This document shows positions 27,192 through 35,152 of a DNA stretch of 64,000 bases, piece after piece. Position 1 is the first letter of the stretch; each line of letters begins with the position of its first letter. The stretch is from Candidatus Zixiibacteriota bacterium (GTDB taxonomy: Bacteria > Zixibacteria > MSB-5A5 > GN15 > FEB-12). A program made the translations under genes and the position numbers. Location: positions 40,232-104,231 of the forward strand of contig JAHOYZ010000022.1 of NCBI GenBank assembly GCA_019038695.1, in the 5' to 3' direction. The notes under the pieces were generated by a model, which searched no databases, had not been told where the DNA came from, and worked only from the letters and a program-made list of their open reading frames with translations.

Positions 27192-27207
27192 CGTTTCACG
27201 TGAAACC
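27192..27207. other. parS-like centromere site (ParB binding)
   Basis: A 14-base perfect palindrome GTTTCACGTGAAAC (27193-27206) matches the parS consensus except for its outermost bases (C on each side in place of T/A). It sits between mnmE and mnmG, right after a small GC hairpin (GCGCCCTTCGGGCG). parA and parB lie 2.7 kb downstream. Confidence 0.85.
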
Positions 27208-27250
27208 CACGTATGGGCTGTTTTCCTCATTGAGGGTAATACTCTGAGAG

Positions 27251-29137
27251 ATGATTGGAGAATGGAAACTGAGAACTGCTGACTTTGACATAGTGATTGT
27301 TGGCGGAGGGCACGCTGGTGTGGAGGCTGCTCTCGTCGCCTCACGGATGGGGCGACAAGTCGCTATTGTTAGCATGGATAAATCCAAATTGGCATTAATG
27401 TCCTGCAATCCAGCTGTTGGTGGTGTAGGTAAGTCACAATTGGTCACAGAGATAGATGCACTTGGGGGGCTTATTGGTGAAGCTGCCGATGCTACTGGTA
27501 TTCAATTCCGCAGGCTCAACCTGTCGCGCGGCCCGGCTGTCTGGTCCACCCGCATTCAGGTTGATCGCATCGCTTACAATCGGTTCGTGGTCGATAGAAT
27601 TAAGCAGGACAGCCGTATCACAATTATCGAGGGGCTTGTAGGCAAGATTGTAACGCGGGACGAAACTGCGGTAGGAGTAGTATTCGAAGACGGTCACGAG
27701 GTGGCTGCGAAGGCGATAGTAGTCTGCTCCGGTACGTTTTTAGGAGGGTTGATTCACATTGGGGAGAAACAGATCCAGTCCGGACGGATGGGAGAACCAG
27801 GTGCTTACGCCCTGACAGATTCGCTGAAGTCACTCGGTTTTGAAATCGGAAGACTGAAAACAGGTACGCCCCCGCGACTTGATGGTGATACTATTGATTT
27901 GTCCCAATGTACGGTCCAGTTAGGCGAGGCTCCCGCGCCACTTTTTTCTCATCGCTCACGCAACAGAGACCTCGAACAAGCATGCTGTCATCTGACTTAT
28001 ACGACAGCCCATACCAAAGAGATCGTCAGCCGCAACAGAACGCTGTCGCCCATGTTTTCGGGACAGATACATTCCACCGGTCCCAGGTACTGTCCATCAA
28101 TCGAGGATAAGTTTTACCGTTTTGCAGACAAGGACCGCCACCAAATCTTCCTCGAACCTGAAGGAAACGGTACTAACGAGATATACCCCAACGGTTTCTC
28201 TACGGCCCTTCCGGAGGATGTACAGCGAGAAGCGATAAGAACTATTACCGGGCTGAGCGAAGTCCGCCTGACCCAACCGGGGTATGCTATCGAGTATGAC
28301 TATTGTCCAGCTCACCAGATCAGACCTACTATGGAGACGCGTCGGATTGCTCGTCTCTATCTGGCGGGTCAGATAAATGGGACATCCGGCTATGAAGAGG
28401 CGGCAGCTCAGGGACTTTTGGCAGGTATCAACGCGGTGCTAAGTATTGAGGGTGAATCACCCTTCGTACCGGACCGGTCGGAGGCTTATCTTGGGGTGAT
28501 GATCGATGACCTGACTACTCGATCGACAACTGAGCCGTACCGCATGTTCACTTCGCGCGCCGAGTATCGTCTGGCACTCAGGGAAGATAATGCCCGTGAC
28601 CGACTTTGTAAGTATGCTGAGCAGTATAGCTTAGTCCCTGCTCAGGAATCAGACGTGTTCCGAGCGCTGCAACGCGAGACGGAATCTTGTATCGAGTCTC
28701 TCAAGAAAAAGCGTGTGCGTGTTGCTGACCTTGGCGAGTATGGCCACCGCTTTCAAAGAACGACTAATATAAGCCTAGAGAATCTGCTCAAACAGCCCAA
28801 TGTTCCTCTCGATAGCGCGCTGGACCTATTGGAGAAGCTCGATGGAGATGTTAGTGTGAATCGGGAGGTGCTTAAACGGGCAACGATATTCATTCGCTAC
28901 TCCGGCTACATAGATAAACAACAGCGCGAGATTGACAAGTTCAAGAAAGCCGAGGCGGTGGTTATCCCCGACGATTTCAACTATGATGAAGTACCAGGAC
29001 TGAAGACGGAGGCACGACAGAAGTTCATCCGTTATCGTCCCGACTCTCTAGGCCAGGCCAGTAGAATAGAAGGCATCACACCCGGTGATGTGGCTATCCT
29101 ATCGATTTTCGTTTTTCGCCAGAAAGAAGGAACCTGA
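27251..29137 (+). CDS. mnmG: tRNA uridine-5-carboxymethylaminomethyl modification enzyme MnmG (GidA)
   Basis: This FAD-dependent partner of MnmE has 628 residues, the normal family size. The FAD site FDIVIVGGGHAGVEAALVAS opens the protein. Further landmarks are CNPAVGGVGKSQLVTEID, SRGPAVWSTRIQVDR, CSGTFLGGLIHIG, RLKTGTPPRL, and the C-terminal helical domain with IRYSGYIDKQQREI. Its stop overlaps the rsmG start by one base (TGATG). Confidence 0.97.
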   Translation: MIGEWKLRTADFDIVIVGGGHAGVEAALVASRMGRQVAIVSMDKSKLALMSCNPAVGGVGKSQLVTEIDALGGLIGEAADATGIQFRRLNLSRGPAVWSTRIQVDRIAYNRFVVDRIKQDSRITIIEGLVGKIVTRDETAVGVVFEDGHEVAAKAIVVCSGTFLGGLIHIGEKQIQSGRMGEPGAYALTDSLKSLGFEIGRLKTGTPPRLDGDTIDLSQCTVQLGEAPAPLFSHRSRNRDLEQACCHLTYTTAHTKEIVSRNRTLSPMFSGQIHSTGPRYCPSIEDKFYRFADKDRHQIFLEPEGNGTNEIYPNGFSTALPEDVQREAIRTITGLSEVRLTQPGYAIEYDYCPAHQIRPTMETRRIARLYLAGQINGTSGYEEAAAQGLLAGINAVLSIEGESPFVPDRSEAYLGVMIDDLTTRSTTEPYRMFTSRAEYRLALREDNARDRLCKYAEQYSLVPAQESDVFRALQRETESCIESLKKKRVRVADLGEYGHRFQRTTNISLENLLKQPNVPLDSALDLLEKLDGDVSVNREVLKRATIFIRYSGYIDKQQREIDKFKKAEAVVIPDDFNYDEVPGLKTEARQKFIRYRPDSLGQASRIEGITPGDVAILSIFVFRQKEGT

Positions 29138-29751
29138 TGAGTGATGCGACCGTTCCCTGCCGCTATGTGACGAACGAGCTGCTCTCCCGTCTCGATCCAT
29201 CCTGTCGACTCGAAGAATTCTTCGCGCTCCTCACCAAGGAAAACGAACGAGTCAACCTTGTTTCACGTGAAACAATCGGAAGTGGACTCCCTCAGTTGGC
29301 GGCCGAGTCTCTTGTTCCACTTGAATCGGTCGACAGAGATTCGTTCGAGCGCTATCTTGATATCGGTTCTGGTGGCGGGTTCCCTTCAATACCAATCCTG
29401 CTCACTTCTGAGATCACACAGACTACGCTCGTTGAACGCACTCAGAAGAAAGCCACTGCTTTAAAGCGCATGTCTGATGCGATGAACCTGAATGTCCATA
29501 TCGCTCCGGTTACTCTCGAAGACCTTCCACAGTCCGATGTGCGCTACGATCTGATTACCATGCGATTGGTCCGCCTGACACCCCGTCTGTTGCGCCGCAT
29601 CATTCCCCGACTATCGCCAGGTGGAGTGTTTATTTATTACGCGCAGTCCGATCTTGTCGTACCAGACGATTCGGTCACATCCAGAGTCGAAAGCTTCCAA
29701 GATGAGCAGGAACGAATCAAAAACGTCACTCTCTACTGCCGGAAGGTTTAG
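29137..29751 (+). CDS. rsmG: 16S rRNA (guanine-N7) methyltransferase RsmG (GidB)
   Basis: RsmG methylates G527 of 16S rRNA (E. coli numbering). The 204-residue protein has KENERVNLVSRETI, the SAM motif YLDIGSGGGFPSIPI, and VERTQKKATALKRM. A full parS palindrome is embedded in the part coding for NLVSRETI, so the codons serve two purposes. Confidence 0.95.
   Translation: MSDATVPCRYVTNELLSRLDPSCRLEEFFALLTKENERVNLVSRETIGSGLPQLAAESLVPLESVDRDSFERYLDIGSGGGFPSIPILLTSEITQTTLVERTQKKATALKRMSDAMNLNVHIAPVTLEDLPQSDVRYDLITMRLVRLTPRLLRRIIPRLSPGGVFIYYAQSDLVVPDDSVTSRVESFQDEQERIKNVTLYCRKV
29259..29274. other. parS centromere site, perfect consensus, inside rsmG
   Basis: TGTTTCACGTGAAACA is identical to the 16-base parS consensus, and the palindrome extends one more base on each side. 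It lies about 0.6 kb upstream of parA and is the expected ParB nucleation site. Confidence 0.95.
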
Positions 29752-29769
29752 CATCCTCCCACATTTTAG

Positions 29770-29798
29770 TTGATTATCTGGTAGTGTCCCGCTACTAT
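29770..29798 (+). promoter_or_regulatory. Predicted parAB promoter
   Basis: TTGATT (29770-29775), a 17-base spacer and TACTAT (29793-29798) lie 50 bases before the parA start. Confidence 0.5.
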
Positions 29799-29847
29799 AC
29801 TCCCCAAGATAGAACACCGCGTGGATTCTCTCAACAAGGAGTGTTGG

Positions 29848-30606
29848 TTGGCCAGAATAATCGCAGTCGCAAATCAAAAAGGAGGAGTGGGTAAAACCAC
29901 TACCGCCGTTAACCTCAGTTCCTGTCTGGCAGCCGCCGAATATAAGACCTGCCTGGTCGATATGGACCCGCAAGCCAATTCTACCAGTGGAGTTGGTGTT
30001 GACTCTAAAAACATCGAATTGTCGATCTATGATGTTCTTATTGGCAACCGATCTTTCCTTGAGGGTGTGTGCGAGACTGAGCTGGCCTATCTACACTTGA
30101 TGCCGTCATCGATATCATTGGTCGGGGCGGAAGTGGAGCTGGTCTCGATGATGTCGCGAGAGAGTCGATTAAAATCTGCTCTGGCGACTATTACCGACGA
30201 GTATCAATATATCATCATTGACTGTCCGCCGTCACTGGGATTACTGACTATTAACACCCTGACCGCCGCCGATTCGGTGATTATCCCCATCCAATGCGAA
30301 TACTACGCGTTGGAGGGTCTCGGACAATTAGTGAACACGATCAAGCTTGTTCGCGAGAATCTTAATCCGGATCTTCAAATCGAAGGTGTTCTTCTCACCA
30401 TGTTTGATCGACGACTGAACCTTTCGCGCGAAGTTCAATCGCAGGTGCGCGACCACTTTGAAAGCAAAGTATATAATACTGTGATATCAAGGAACGTTCG
30501 TTTGTCGGAGGCGCCATCGTTTGGCAAGCCGATTATTCTATACGACATTCTATCCACCGGAGCCGAGAATTATATGGCTCTCACAAGAGAGGTGGTGGGA
30601 CAATGA
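29848..30606 (+). CDS. parA: Chromosome partitioning ATPase ParA (Soj)
   Basis: ParA drives origin segregation by ATP-dependent, nucleoid-bound gradients. The 252-residue protein starts ARIIAVANQKGGVGKTTTAVN, containing the deviant Walker A motif. It continues with VDMDPQANSTSGVG, IIDCPPSLGLLT and VNTIKLVRENLNPDLQIEGVL. The TTG start at 29848 is set by AAGGAG six bases upstream; the frame is open to a GTG at 29821, but that has no ribosome site. Its stop overlaps parB (ATGA). Confidence 0.96.
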   Translation: MARIIAVANQKGGVGKTTTAVNLSSCLAAAEYKTCLVDMDPQANSTSGVGVDSKNIELSIYDVLIGNRSFLEGVCETELAYLHLMPSSISLVGAEVELVSMMSRESRLKSALATITDEYQYIIIDCPPSLGLLTINTLTAADSVIIPIQCEYYALEGLGQLVNTIKLVRENLNPDLQIEGVLLTMFDRRLNLSREVQSQVRDHFESKVYNTVISRNVRLSEAPSFGKPIILYDILSTGAENYMALTREVVGQ

Positions 30607-31445
30607 AGAAGGTAGTACTTGGAAGAGGGCTTGATGCGCTCATTCCGACCGAGTCAACAAAGCAAGTTGACGACCGCAAATTCAAAACAGTAGTTCTTGA
30701 TCGGATCGCACCGAACCCGATGCAACCCCGTCGCGATTTTGATGACGAGGCGTTGCAGCAATTGGCTGCTTCGCTGACCCGCGATGGTGTCATGCAACCC
30801 CTGGTAGTTGTACAAAATGGGTCCACGTTTACTATTATCGCTGGAGAACGTAGATTCCGGGCAGCTCGTCTGGCCGGACTCAATGAAGTACCGGTTGTAG
30901 TAATGAAGGACATCGACGAGGGACGCATGCTCGAACTCGCTTTGATCGAGAACCTGCAGCGTGAAGATCTGAACGCTATCGAGGCGGCTGAGGCGTATCG
31001 TTCGTTGATGGAGAAGTGTAACCATACCCAGAGCGAACTTGCCTCTCATGTCGGCAAGAGCCGGACCGCTGTGGCTAACGCTATACGATTATTGTTACTC
31101 CCGGAATCTATCAAACAGTTGGTACGTGCCGGGCGTCTCAGCGAAGGTCACGCCCGGACAATGCTTGCTCTTGATAACGAAGTGGAGATGCTGCATCTTG
31201 CCCGTCGCATTGAAGAAGAATCAATGTCGGTACGTGATGTCGAACGACACACAACCAGGGTTCGACGCCGACCGGCCACGCGACGACGGGTGCCTGCTAT
31301 CGCAGAGATGGAGTCATACCTGAAGCAGTTGATGGGAACTTCGGTGCGAATTGTTACCGGGCGAAAGAAGGGGCGGATTGAGATTGAGTATTATGGCACC
31401 GATGATCTCAACCGCCTGTTAGAGATGTTCCAGAAACTTGGATAG
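30603..31445 (+). CDS. parB: Chromosome partitioning protein ParB (Spo0J), CTPase
   Basis: ParB loads at parS and spreads as a CTP-dependent clamp. The 280 residues include PNPMQPRRDFDDEALQQLAASL, the CTP-binding GERRFRAARLAGL (GERRxR), ENLQREDLNAIEAAEAY, a helix-turn-helix (QSELASHVGKSRTAVANAIRLL) and a C-terminal dimer domain. Both parS sites in the window lie upstream. Confidence 0.96.
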   Translation: MKKVVLGRGLDALIPTESTKQVDDRKFKTVVLDRIAPNPMQPRRDFDDEALQQLAASLTRDGVMQPLVVVQNGSTFTIIAGERRFRAARLAGLNEVPVVVMKDIDEGRMLELALIENLQREDLNAIEAAEAYRSLMEKCNHTQSELASHVGKSRTAVANAIRLLLLPESIKQLVRAGRLSEGHARTMLALDNEVEMLHLARRIEEESMSVRDVERHTTRVRRRPATRRRVPAIAEMESYLKQLMGTSVRIVTGRKKGRIEIEYYGTDDLNRLLEMFQKLG

Positions 31446-31451
31446 TAGACA

Positions 31452-32219
31452 ATGGGAGAACCGAAGTATGTGACAATTATGTTCGTGCCTGATGGCGCCC
31501 AACCGCGAAGAGGTCTTCGTGTGCGGCAATGGCTGGTGCGTTTGGCAGGTTCGGTACTTGTTCTGGTAATCCTGGGCATGATTGTCTTCTTTTCTACCTA
31601 TTCCGGGATCATAGGGCGAGCAGCGATGACCGACCGTCTCCGGGAGGAAAACGAAAGACTGAAACAGTACTACTATAAGGTGCAATTGCTCGAACAGAAT
31701 CTTATTCAGACGCGGCAGATGGTAGGTCGAATGGCTGAACTGGCCGGAATCGATTTTGAATTCCCACAGTTGCCCGATGATGAAACAATCTTCGAAGCTC
31801 TGGACAAGCCACACCAGGCCGTAGTCGAAAGACCGGGAATTGTCGATCTGACCATACCAAGTGGATTGCCAGTGCAAGGGTTTATCAGTCAGGATTTCAA
31901 CCTCGACGACCCCAACCATTACCATCCCGGCATCGACATCGCCTGCTCGGAAGGTACCCCTATTTTGGCCACGGCTGCTGGAGTAGTGTCTTTTGCCGCC
32001 TTCGACAGTACCTATGGTTTCATGGTCGTAGTTCGCCACAGCGACACTATAACAACCCTGTATGGCCACAACGATAGTCTGCTGGTAGAGGTAGACCAGG
32101 CGGTATCAGCGGGTAGTCGGCTCGCATTGTCCGGCAGCACTGGACAATCGACCGCGCCGCATCTGCACTATGAAGTGAGAATAAACGACAAACCCATAGA
32201 CCCGTTGAGAGAACACTGA
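31452..32219 (+). CDS. M23-family peptidoglycan endopeptidase, membrane-anchored
   Basis: The 255-residue protein has a short cytoplasmic N-terminus, one membrane helix (about 31-53), a coiled coil (about 62-95, EENERLKQYYYKVQLLEQN) and a C-terminal LytM domain. Zinc ligands are visible as HYHPGIDI (HxxxD), and APHLHYEV (HxH). It should act on periplasmic peptidoglycan. Its neighbour is a bactofilin, and M23 peptidase plus bactofilin is a known pair that shapes the cell or positions wall synthesis. Confidence 0.92.
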   Translation: MGEPKYVTIMFVPDGAQPRRGLRVRQWLVRLAGSVLVLVILGMIVFFSTYSGIIGRAAMTDRLREENERLKQYYYKVQLLEQNLIQTRQMVGRMAELAGIDFEFPQLPDDETIFEALDKPHQAVVERPGIVDLTIPSGLPVQGFISQDFNLDDPNHYHPGIDIACSEGTPILATAAGVVSFAAFDSTYGFMVVVRHSDTITTLYGHNDSLLVEVDQAVSAGSRLALSGSTGQSTAPHLHYEVRINDKPIDPLREH

Positions 32220-32220
32220 A

Positions 32221-32649
32221 ATGAAAAAACTAAATGGCAGTGACACGGAAGGCCTGATGAATACTATTATTGGCAAAGACACTGTGATTACCGGCACAGT
32301 GGATGTGAAGGGAGCGCTGCGTGTTGATGGCTCAGTCAAGGGCAAGATCATTTGCTCTGACTGCGTCACCGTTGGCTCCACCGGTATCGTGGAAGCTGAA
32401 GTGGAATCAAAGACCGCCATCGTAGCCGGCAAAATGCATGGCGACATTGTCACCACTGAAAAAATCGAACTGCAGACCAATTGCGAGATGGACGGCGATC
32501 TCCGCACAAAATCGTTGGTGATTGAGCAGGGAGCATTGTTCTGTGGAGCCTGCAACATGAAGGGTACTAAGCCAGACCTCGGCTTTCTGCCACCACCGGT
32601 GGAGAAATCGGAAAAAGTAGCTGCGTCCGATAAAGCAAAGGGTAAGTAG
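32221..32649 (+). CDS. Bactofilin (polymer-forming cytoskeletal protein)
   Basis: The 142-residue protein has the right-handed beta-helix core of bactofilins: NTIIGKDTVITGTVDVKGAL, RVDGSVKGKI, and repeating VTVGSTGIVEAEV-type hexad patterns, with a short disordered Lys/Glu tail. It polymerises without nucleotides in the cytoplasm, often next to the membrane. The ATG follows the M23 gene stop by one base, so the two are cotranscribed and translationally coupled. Confidence 0.94.
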   Translation: MKKLNGSDTEGLMNTIIGKDTVITGTVDVKGALRVDGSVKGKIICSDCVTVGSTGIVEAEVESKTAIVAGKMHGDIVTTEKIELQTNCEMDGDLRTKSLVIEQGALFCGACNMKGTKPDLGFLPPPVEKSEKVAASDKAKGK

Positions 32650-32769
32650 TTTCCACAGGTCTTGATCGGAATGTGGAAAACAGAACAAAATTGTGAACAA
32701 CATTATATCCCGTTGATACACCACAACATAAGATGTATAAGCATGGAGCTTGTTGACCTGTTTTCCACA
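32649..32769. other. Cluster of DnaA-box-like motifs (candidate oriC); rest of the 437-bp gap looks empty
   Basis: Four 9-mers resembling TTATNCACA lie within 121 bases: GTTTCCACA (32649-32657, +), TGTGGAAAA (32672-32680, complement TTTTCCACA), TGTGAACAA (32692-32700, complement TTGTTCACA) and TTTTCCACA (32761-32769, +). The stretch between the last two is A/T-rich (ACAACATTATATCC region). From 32770 to 33086 nothing further is seen; a 78-codon frame there has no ribosome site or family features. Confidence 0.5.
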
Positions 32770-33086
32770 TTGTATACTGAGATGTAAGAGGCTGGAAGTT
32801 AGCAAGTTAGAGAATACAGATACAGCATTGGATCACACAGAGGACGCCAAACCCCTTGATTTCAAGGTATTTTCCGGCTTCGGTCGCCACGCACGAAACG
32901 CCATCGACTCATGTGGCCAAGCGGGATCATCTTGCGCGTTCTCCCAAAGACCCTCGAAACCACTCGCAACCCTCTTGATTCTATAGAATTACAGGGATAT
33001 GCCGATCCCTTGGCGAGTATAAGGCGAACAAGACTAACACTGGCAACAGACAGCCGGCACCAGACTACCAATTTGGAGGTTCATAG

Positions 33087-34094
33087 ATGACATCATCTGA
33101 CTCGTTTTCCGATACAGAGGCAATGAAAAACCTGAAATTAGCTCATCAGAAAATCAAGGCTGAGATCGGCAAAGTGATAATCGGTCAGGACGAGGTGGTC
33201 GAACAGTTGCTGATTTCGTTGCTGTCGGCGGGGCATTGTCTGCTTGTGGGCGTACCCGGTCTGGCCAAAACGCTGCTAATATCAACTCTTGCCCAGGTTC
33301 TCAACCTCAAGTTCAATCGCATTCAGTTCACACCCGATCTGATGCCGTCCGATATTACGGGCACAGAAATAATCGATGATGACCGTACCACCGGCAAACG
33401 AGCGTTTCGTTTTGTCAAGGGTCCCGTCTTTGCCAATATCATTCTAGCCGATGAAATCAACCGCACCCCCCCCAAGACTCAGGCCGCACTGCTTCAGGCG
33501 ATGCAGGAACATGAAGTTACCGCTGCCGGTGAGACGTACAGTCTCGAGGAGCCGTTCTTTGTCCTGGCGACACAGAACCCGATTGAGCAGGAAGGTACCT
33601 ACCCGCTACCGGAGGCGCAACTTGACCGCTTCATGTTCAACGTGTTCGTCGATTACCCCAGTGACATTGAGGAACGAGAAATCGTGAAGTCAACCACGGC
33701 GATTCTTCAATACGATCTTAACCCGATTCTTGGCGCTGAAGACATTATTGCCTTTCAACAACTTGTGCGCCGGGTACCGGTGTCGGATCATCTGGTCGAG
33801 TATGCGGTCGCACTGGTGCGAGCCACCCGACCAAGCGAAGCCAACGCCCTCGACTTTGTCAAAAACTGGGTCAACTGGGGTGCGGGACCTCGCGCCTCGC
33901 AGTATTTGATCCTGGCTGCCAAGACAAAAGCCATTCTCGATGGTCGTCCAACACCGGGACCGGAGGATGTTCGCTTTGCGGCTTATCCTGTGATGCGGCA
34001 TCGGATCGTGACTTCGTTTAATGCTGAAGCCGACGGCGTCGATACTATGGAAATCATCCGCCGTATACTGGAAACGGTGAAGGAGAAGTCTTAG
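33087..34094 (+). CDS. MoxR-family AAA+ ATPase
   Basis: The 335-residue protein is a chaperone-like ATPase. It shows Walker A GVPGLAKT, ILADEINRTPPKTQAALLQAMQE (Walker B and the MoxR signature), FVLATQNPIEQEGTYPLPEAQLDRFMF, and a C-terminal lid with GPRASQYLILAAK. GGAGG lies seven bases before the ATG. It precedes a DUF58 gene, the standard MoxR partner; the usual downstream von Willebrand (BatA-like) genes are missing. Confidence 0.95.
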   Translation: MTSSDSFSDTEAMKNLKLAHQKIKAEIGKVIIGQDEVVEQLLISLLSAGHCLLVGVPGLAKTLLISTLAQVLNLKFNRIQFTPDLMPSDITGTEIIDDDRTTGKRAFRFVKGPVFANIILADEINRTPPKTQAALLQAMQEHEVTAAGETYSLEEPFFVLATQNPIEQEGTYPLPEAQLDRFMFNVFVDYPSDIEEREIVKSTTAILQYDLNPILGAEDIIAFQQLVRRVPVSDHLVEYAVALVRATRPSEANALDFVKNWVNWGAGPRASQYLILAAKTKAILDGRPTPGPEDVRFAAYPVMRHRIVTSFNAEADGVDTMEIIRRILETVKEKS

Positions 34095-34117
34095 AGTGGT
34101 ATGGCCACTTCAAATGG

Positions 34118-34216
34118 GGCAGACGGGGGCGTCTGCCGCCCACGAAATCATTCGTATACTGCAAGTATCGGTAATGTTACCCAACCAGGCGATGCCTGTG
34201 AGCGGAGTCGAAGGGC
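34118..34216. repeat. Hairpin-containing intergenic repeat, copy B
   Basis: GGCAGACG (34118-34125) pairs with CGTCTGCC (34130-34137) around GGGG. A second small hairpin CAGGC-GAT-GCCTG lies at 34186-34198, followed by AGCGGAGTCGAAGGGC. The first stem is shared with copy C at 42261. The frame through this element is open and in phase with the DUF58 gene, but it is unlikely to be translated. Confidence 0.65.
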
Positions 34217-34235
34217 GACACTGTCTGGAGTCCCG

Positions 34236-35135
34236 GTGAATACCGACCATCGCAAATATCTCGATCCCGAAATCGTCTCCAAACTCAAGGGGATGGAGAT
34301 GCGGGCACGTATGGTTGTCGAGGGGTTTATTGCCGGGTTGCATAAATCCCCCTACCATGGTTTCTCGGTCGAGTTCGCCGAACACCGGCAGTACATGCCG
34401 GGCGATAACATCCGCGACATTGATTGGAAGGTTTACGCCAAAAGCGACCGTTATTACATCAAACAGTACGAGGAAGAAACCAATCTCAAGGCTTACCTGC
34501 TGCTGGATTGCTCCGCCTCTATGGCCTACCAGTCGGGCGACCGGATACGCAAACTCGACTACGCCGGCCTGGTGTGTGGTGCGTTGTCGTACTTGATGCT
34601 GCGCCAACGCGATGCGGTCGGGTTGGTGACATTTGACGACACCATCCGGCGTTACATTCCGCCGCGCTCCAAGTCGGGACACTTGCATGTTCTGCTAAAC
34701 GAGATTGCATCACAGACTCCCAGCGACAAAACTGATATTTCGGTCACCCTGCACGAGATGGCCGACCGGATCAAACGGCGCGGGTTGGTGATTATTCTTT
34801 CGGACCTGCTGGATGACGCCTCGAAGATTATCAGTGGGCTGAAACATTTCCGCTATAATAAGCACGAGGTGATTGTCTTTCATATTCTTGATCCTCGCGA
34901 GCGGGATTTTGCATTCCCGCGTGAGGCGGTGTTTAAGGATATGGAGACAGGCGATGAGATTACTACTTCGCCGTACCAGATCAGGGGGTCATTTGGCAAA
35001 GCGGTCCGTGCTTTCTCGGACGAAATCGCCTCCGCCTGTCGCCAGGCCAATATCGACTATCATCCTATTGATACTGCGATGCCCTTCGACAAAGCGTTGT
35101 ATGCGTTCCTGGCTAAGAGGGAGCGGTTGTATTAG
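34236..35135 (+). CDS. DUF58 protein (von Willebrand A-like, MoxR partner)
   Basis: The 299-residue protein contains LDPEIVSKLKGMEMRARMVVEGF, then GFSVEFAEHRQYMPGDNIRDIDWKVYAKSD, the diagnostic DUF58 block, and the vWA metal site LLLDCSASMAY. GTG 34236 is chosen because it lies five bases after GGAG and gives the standard family N-terminus. An upstream in-frame ATG at 34101 would add 45 residues encoded by the hairpin repeat. It probably assembles or regulates a complex with MoxR; the target is unknown. Confidence 0.9.
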   Translation: MNTDHRKYLDPEIVSKLKGMEMRARMVVEGFIAGLHKSPYHGFSVEFAEHRQYMPGDNIRDIDWKVYAKSDRYYIKQYEEETNLKAYLLLDCSASMAYQSGDRIRKLDYAGLVCGALSYLMLRQRDAVGLVTFDDTIRRYIPPRSKSGHLHVLLNEIASQTPSDKTDISVTLHEMADRIKRRGLVIILSDLLDDASKIISGLKHFRYNKHEVIVFHILDPRERDFAFPREAVFKDMETGDEITTSPYQIRGSFGKAVRAFSDEIASACRQANIDYHPIDTAMPFDKALYAFLAKRERLY

Positions 35136-35152
35136 GGGGGGAGGAGCGCCAG

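Noticed and set aside
32750..32986. 78-codon open frame after the candidate oriC
   Set aside because: No ribosome site, no recognisable motif, and it overlaps a DnaA-box-like motif.
34101..34235. N-terminal extension of the DUF58 protein in an open frame
   Set aside because: It is encoded by a hairpin repeat, is not like the family, and a GTG with a ribosome site at 34236 gives the standard N-terminus.
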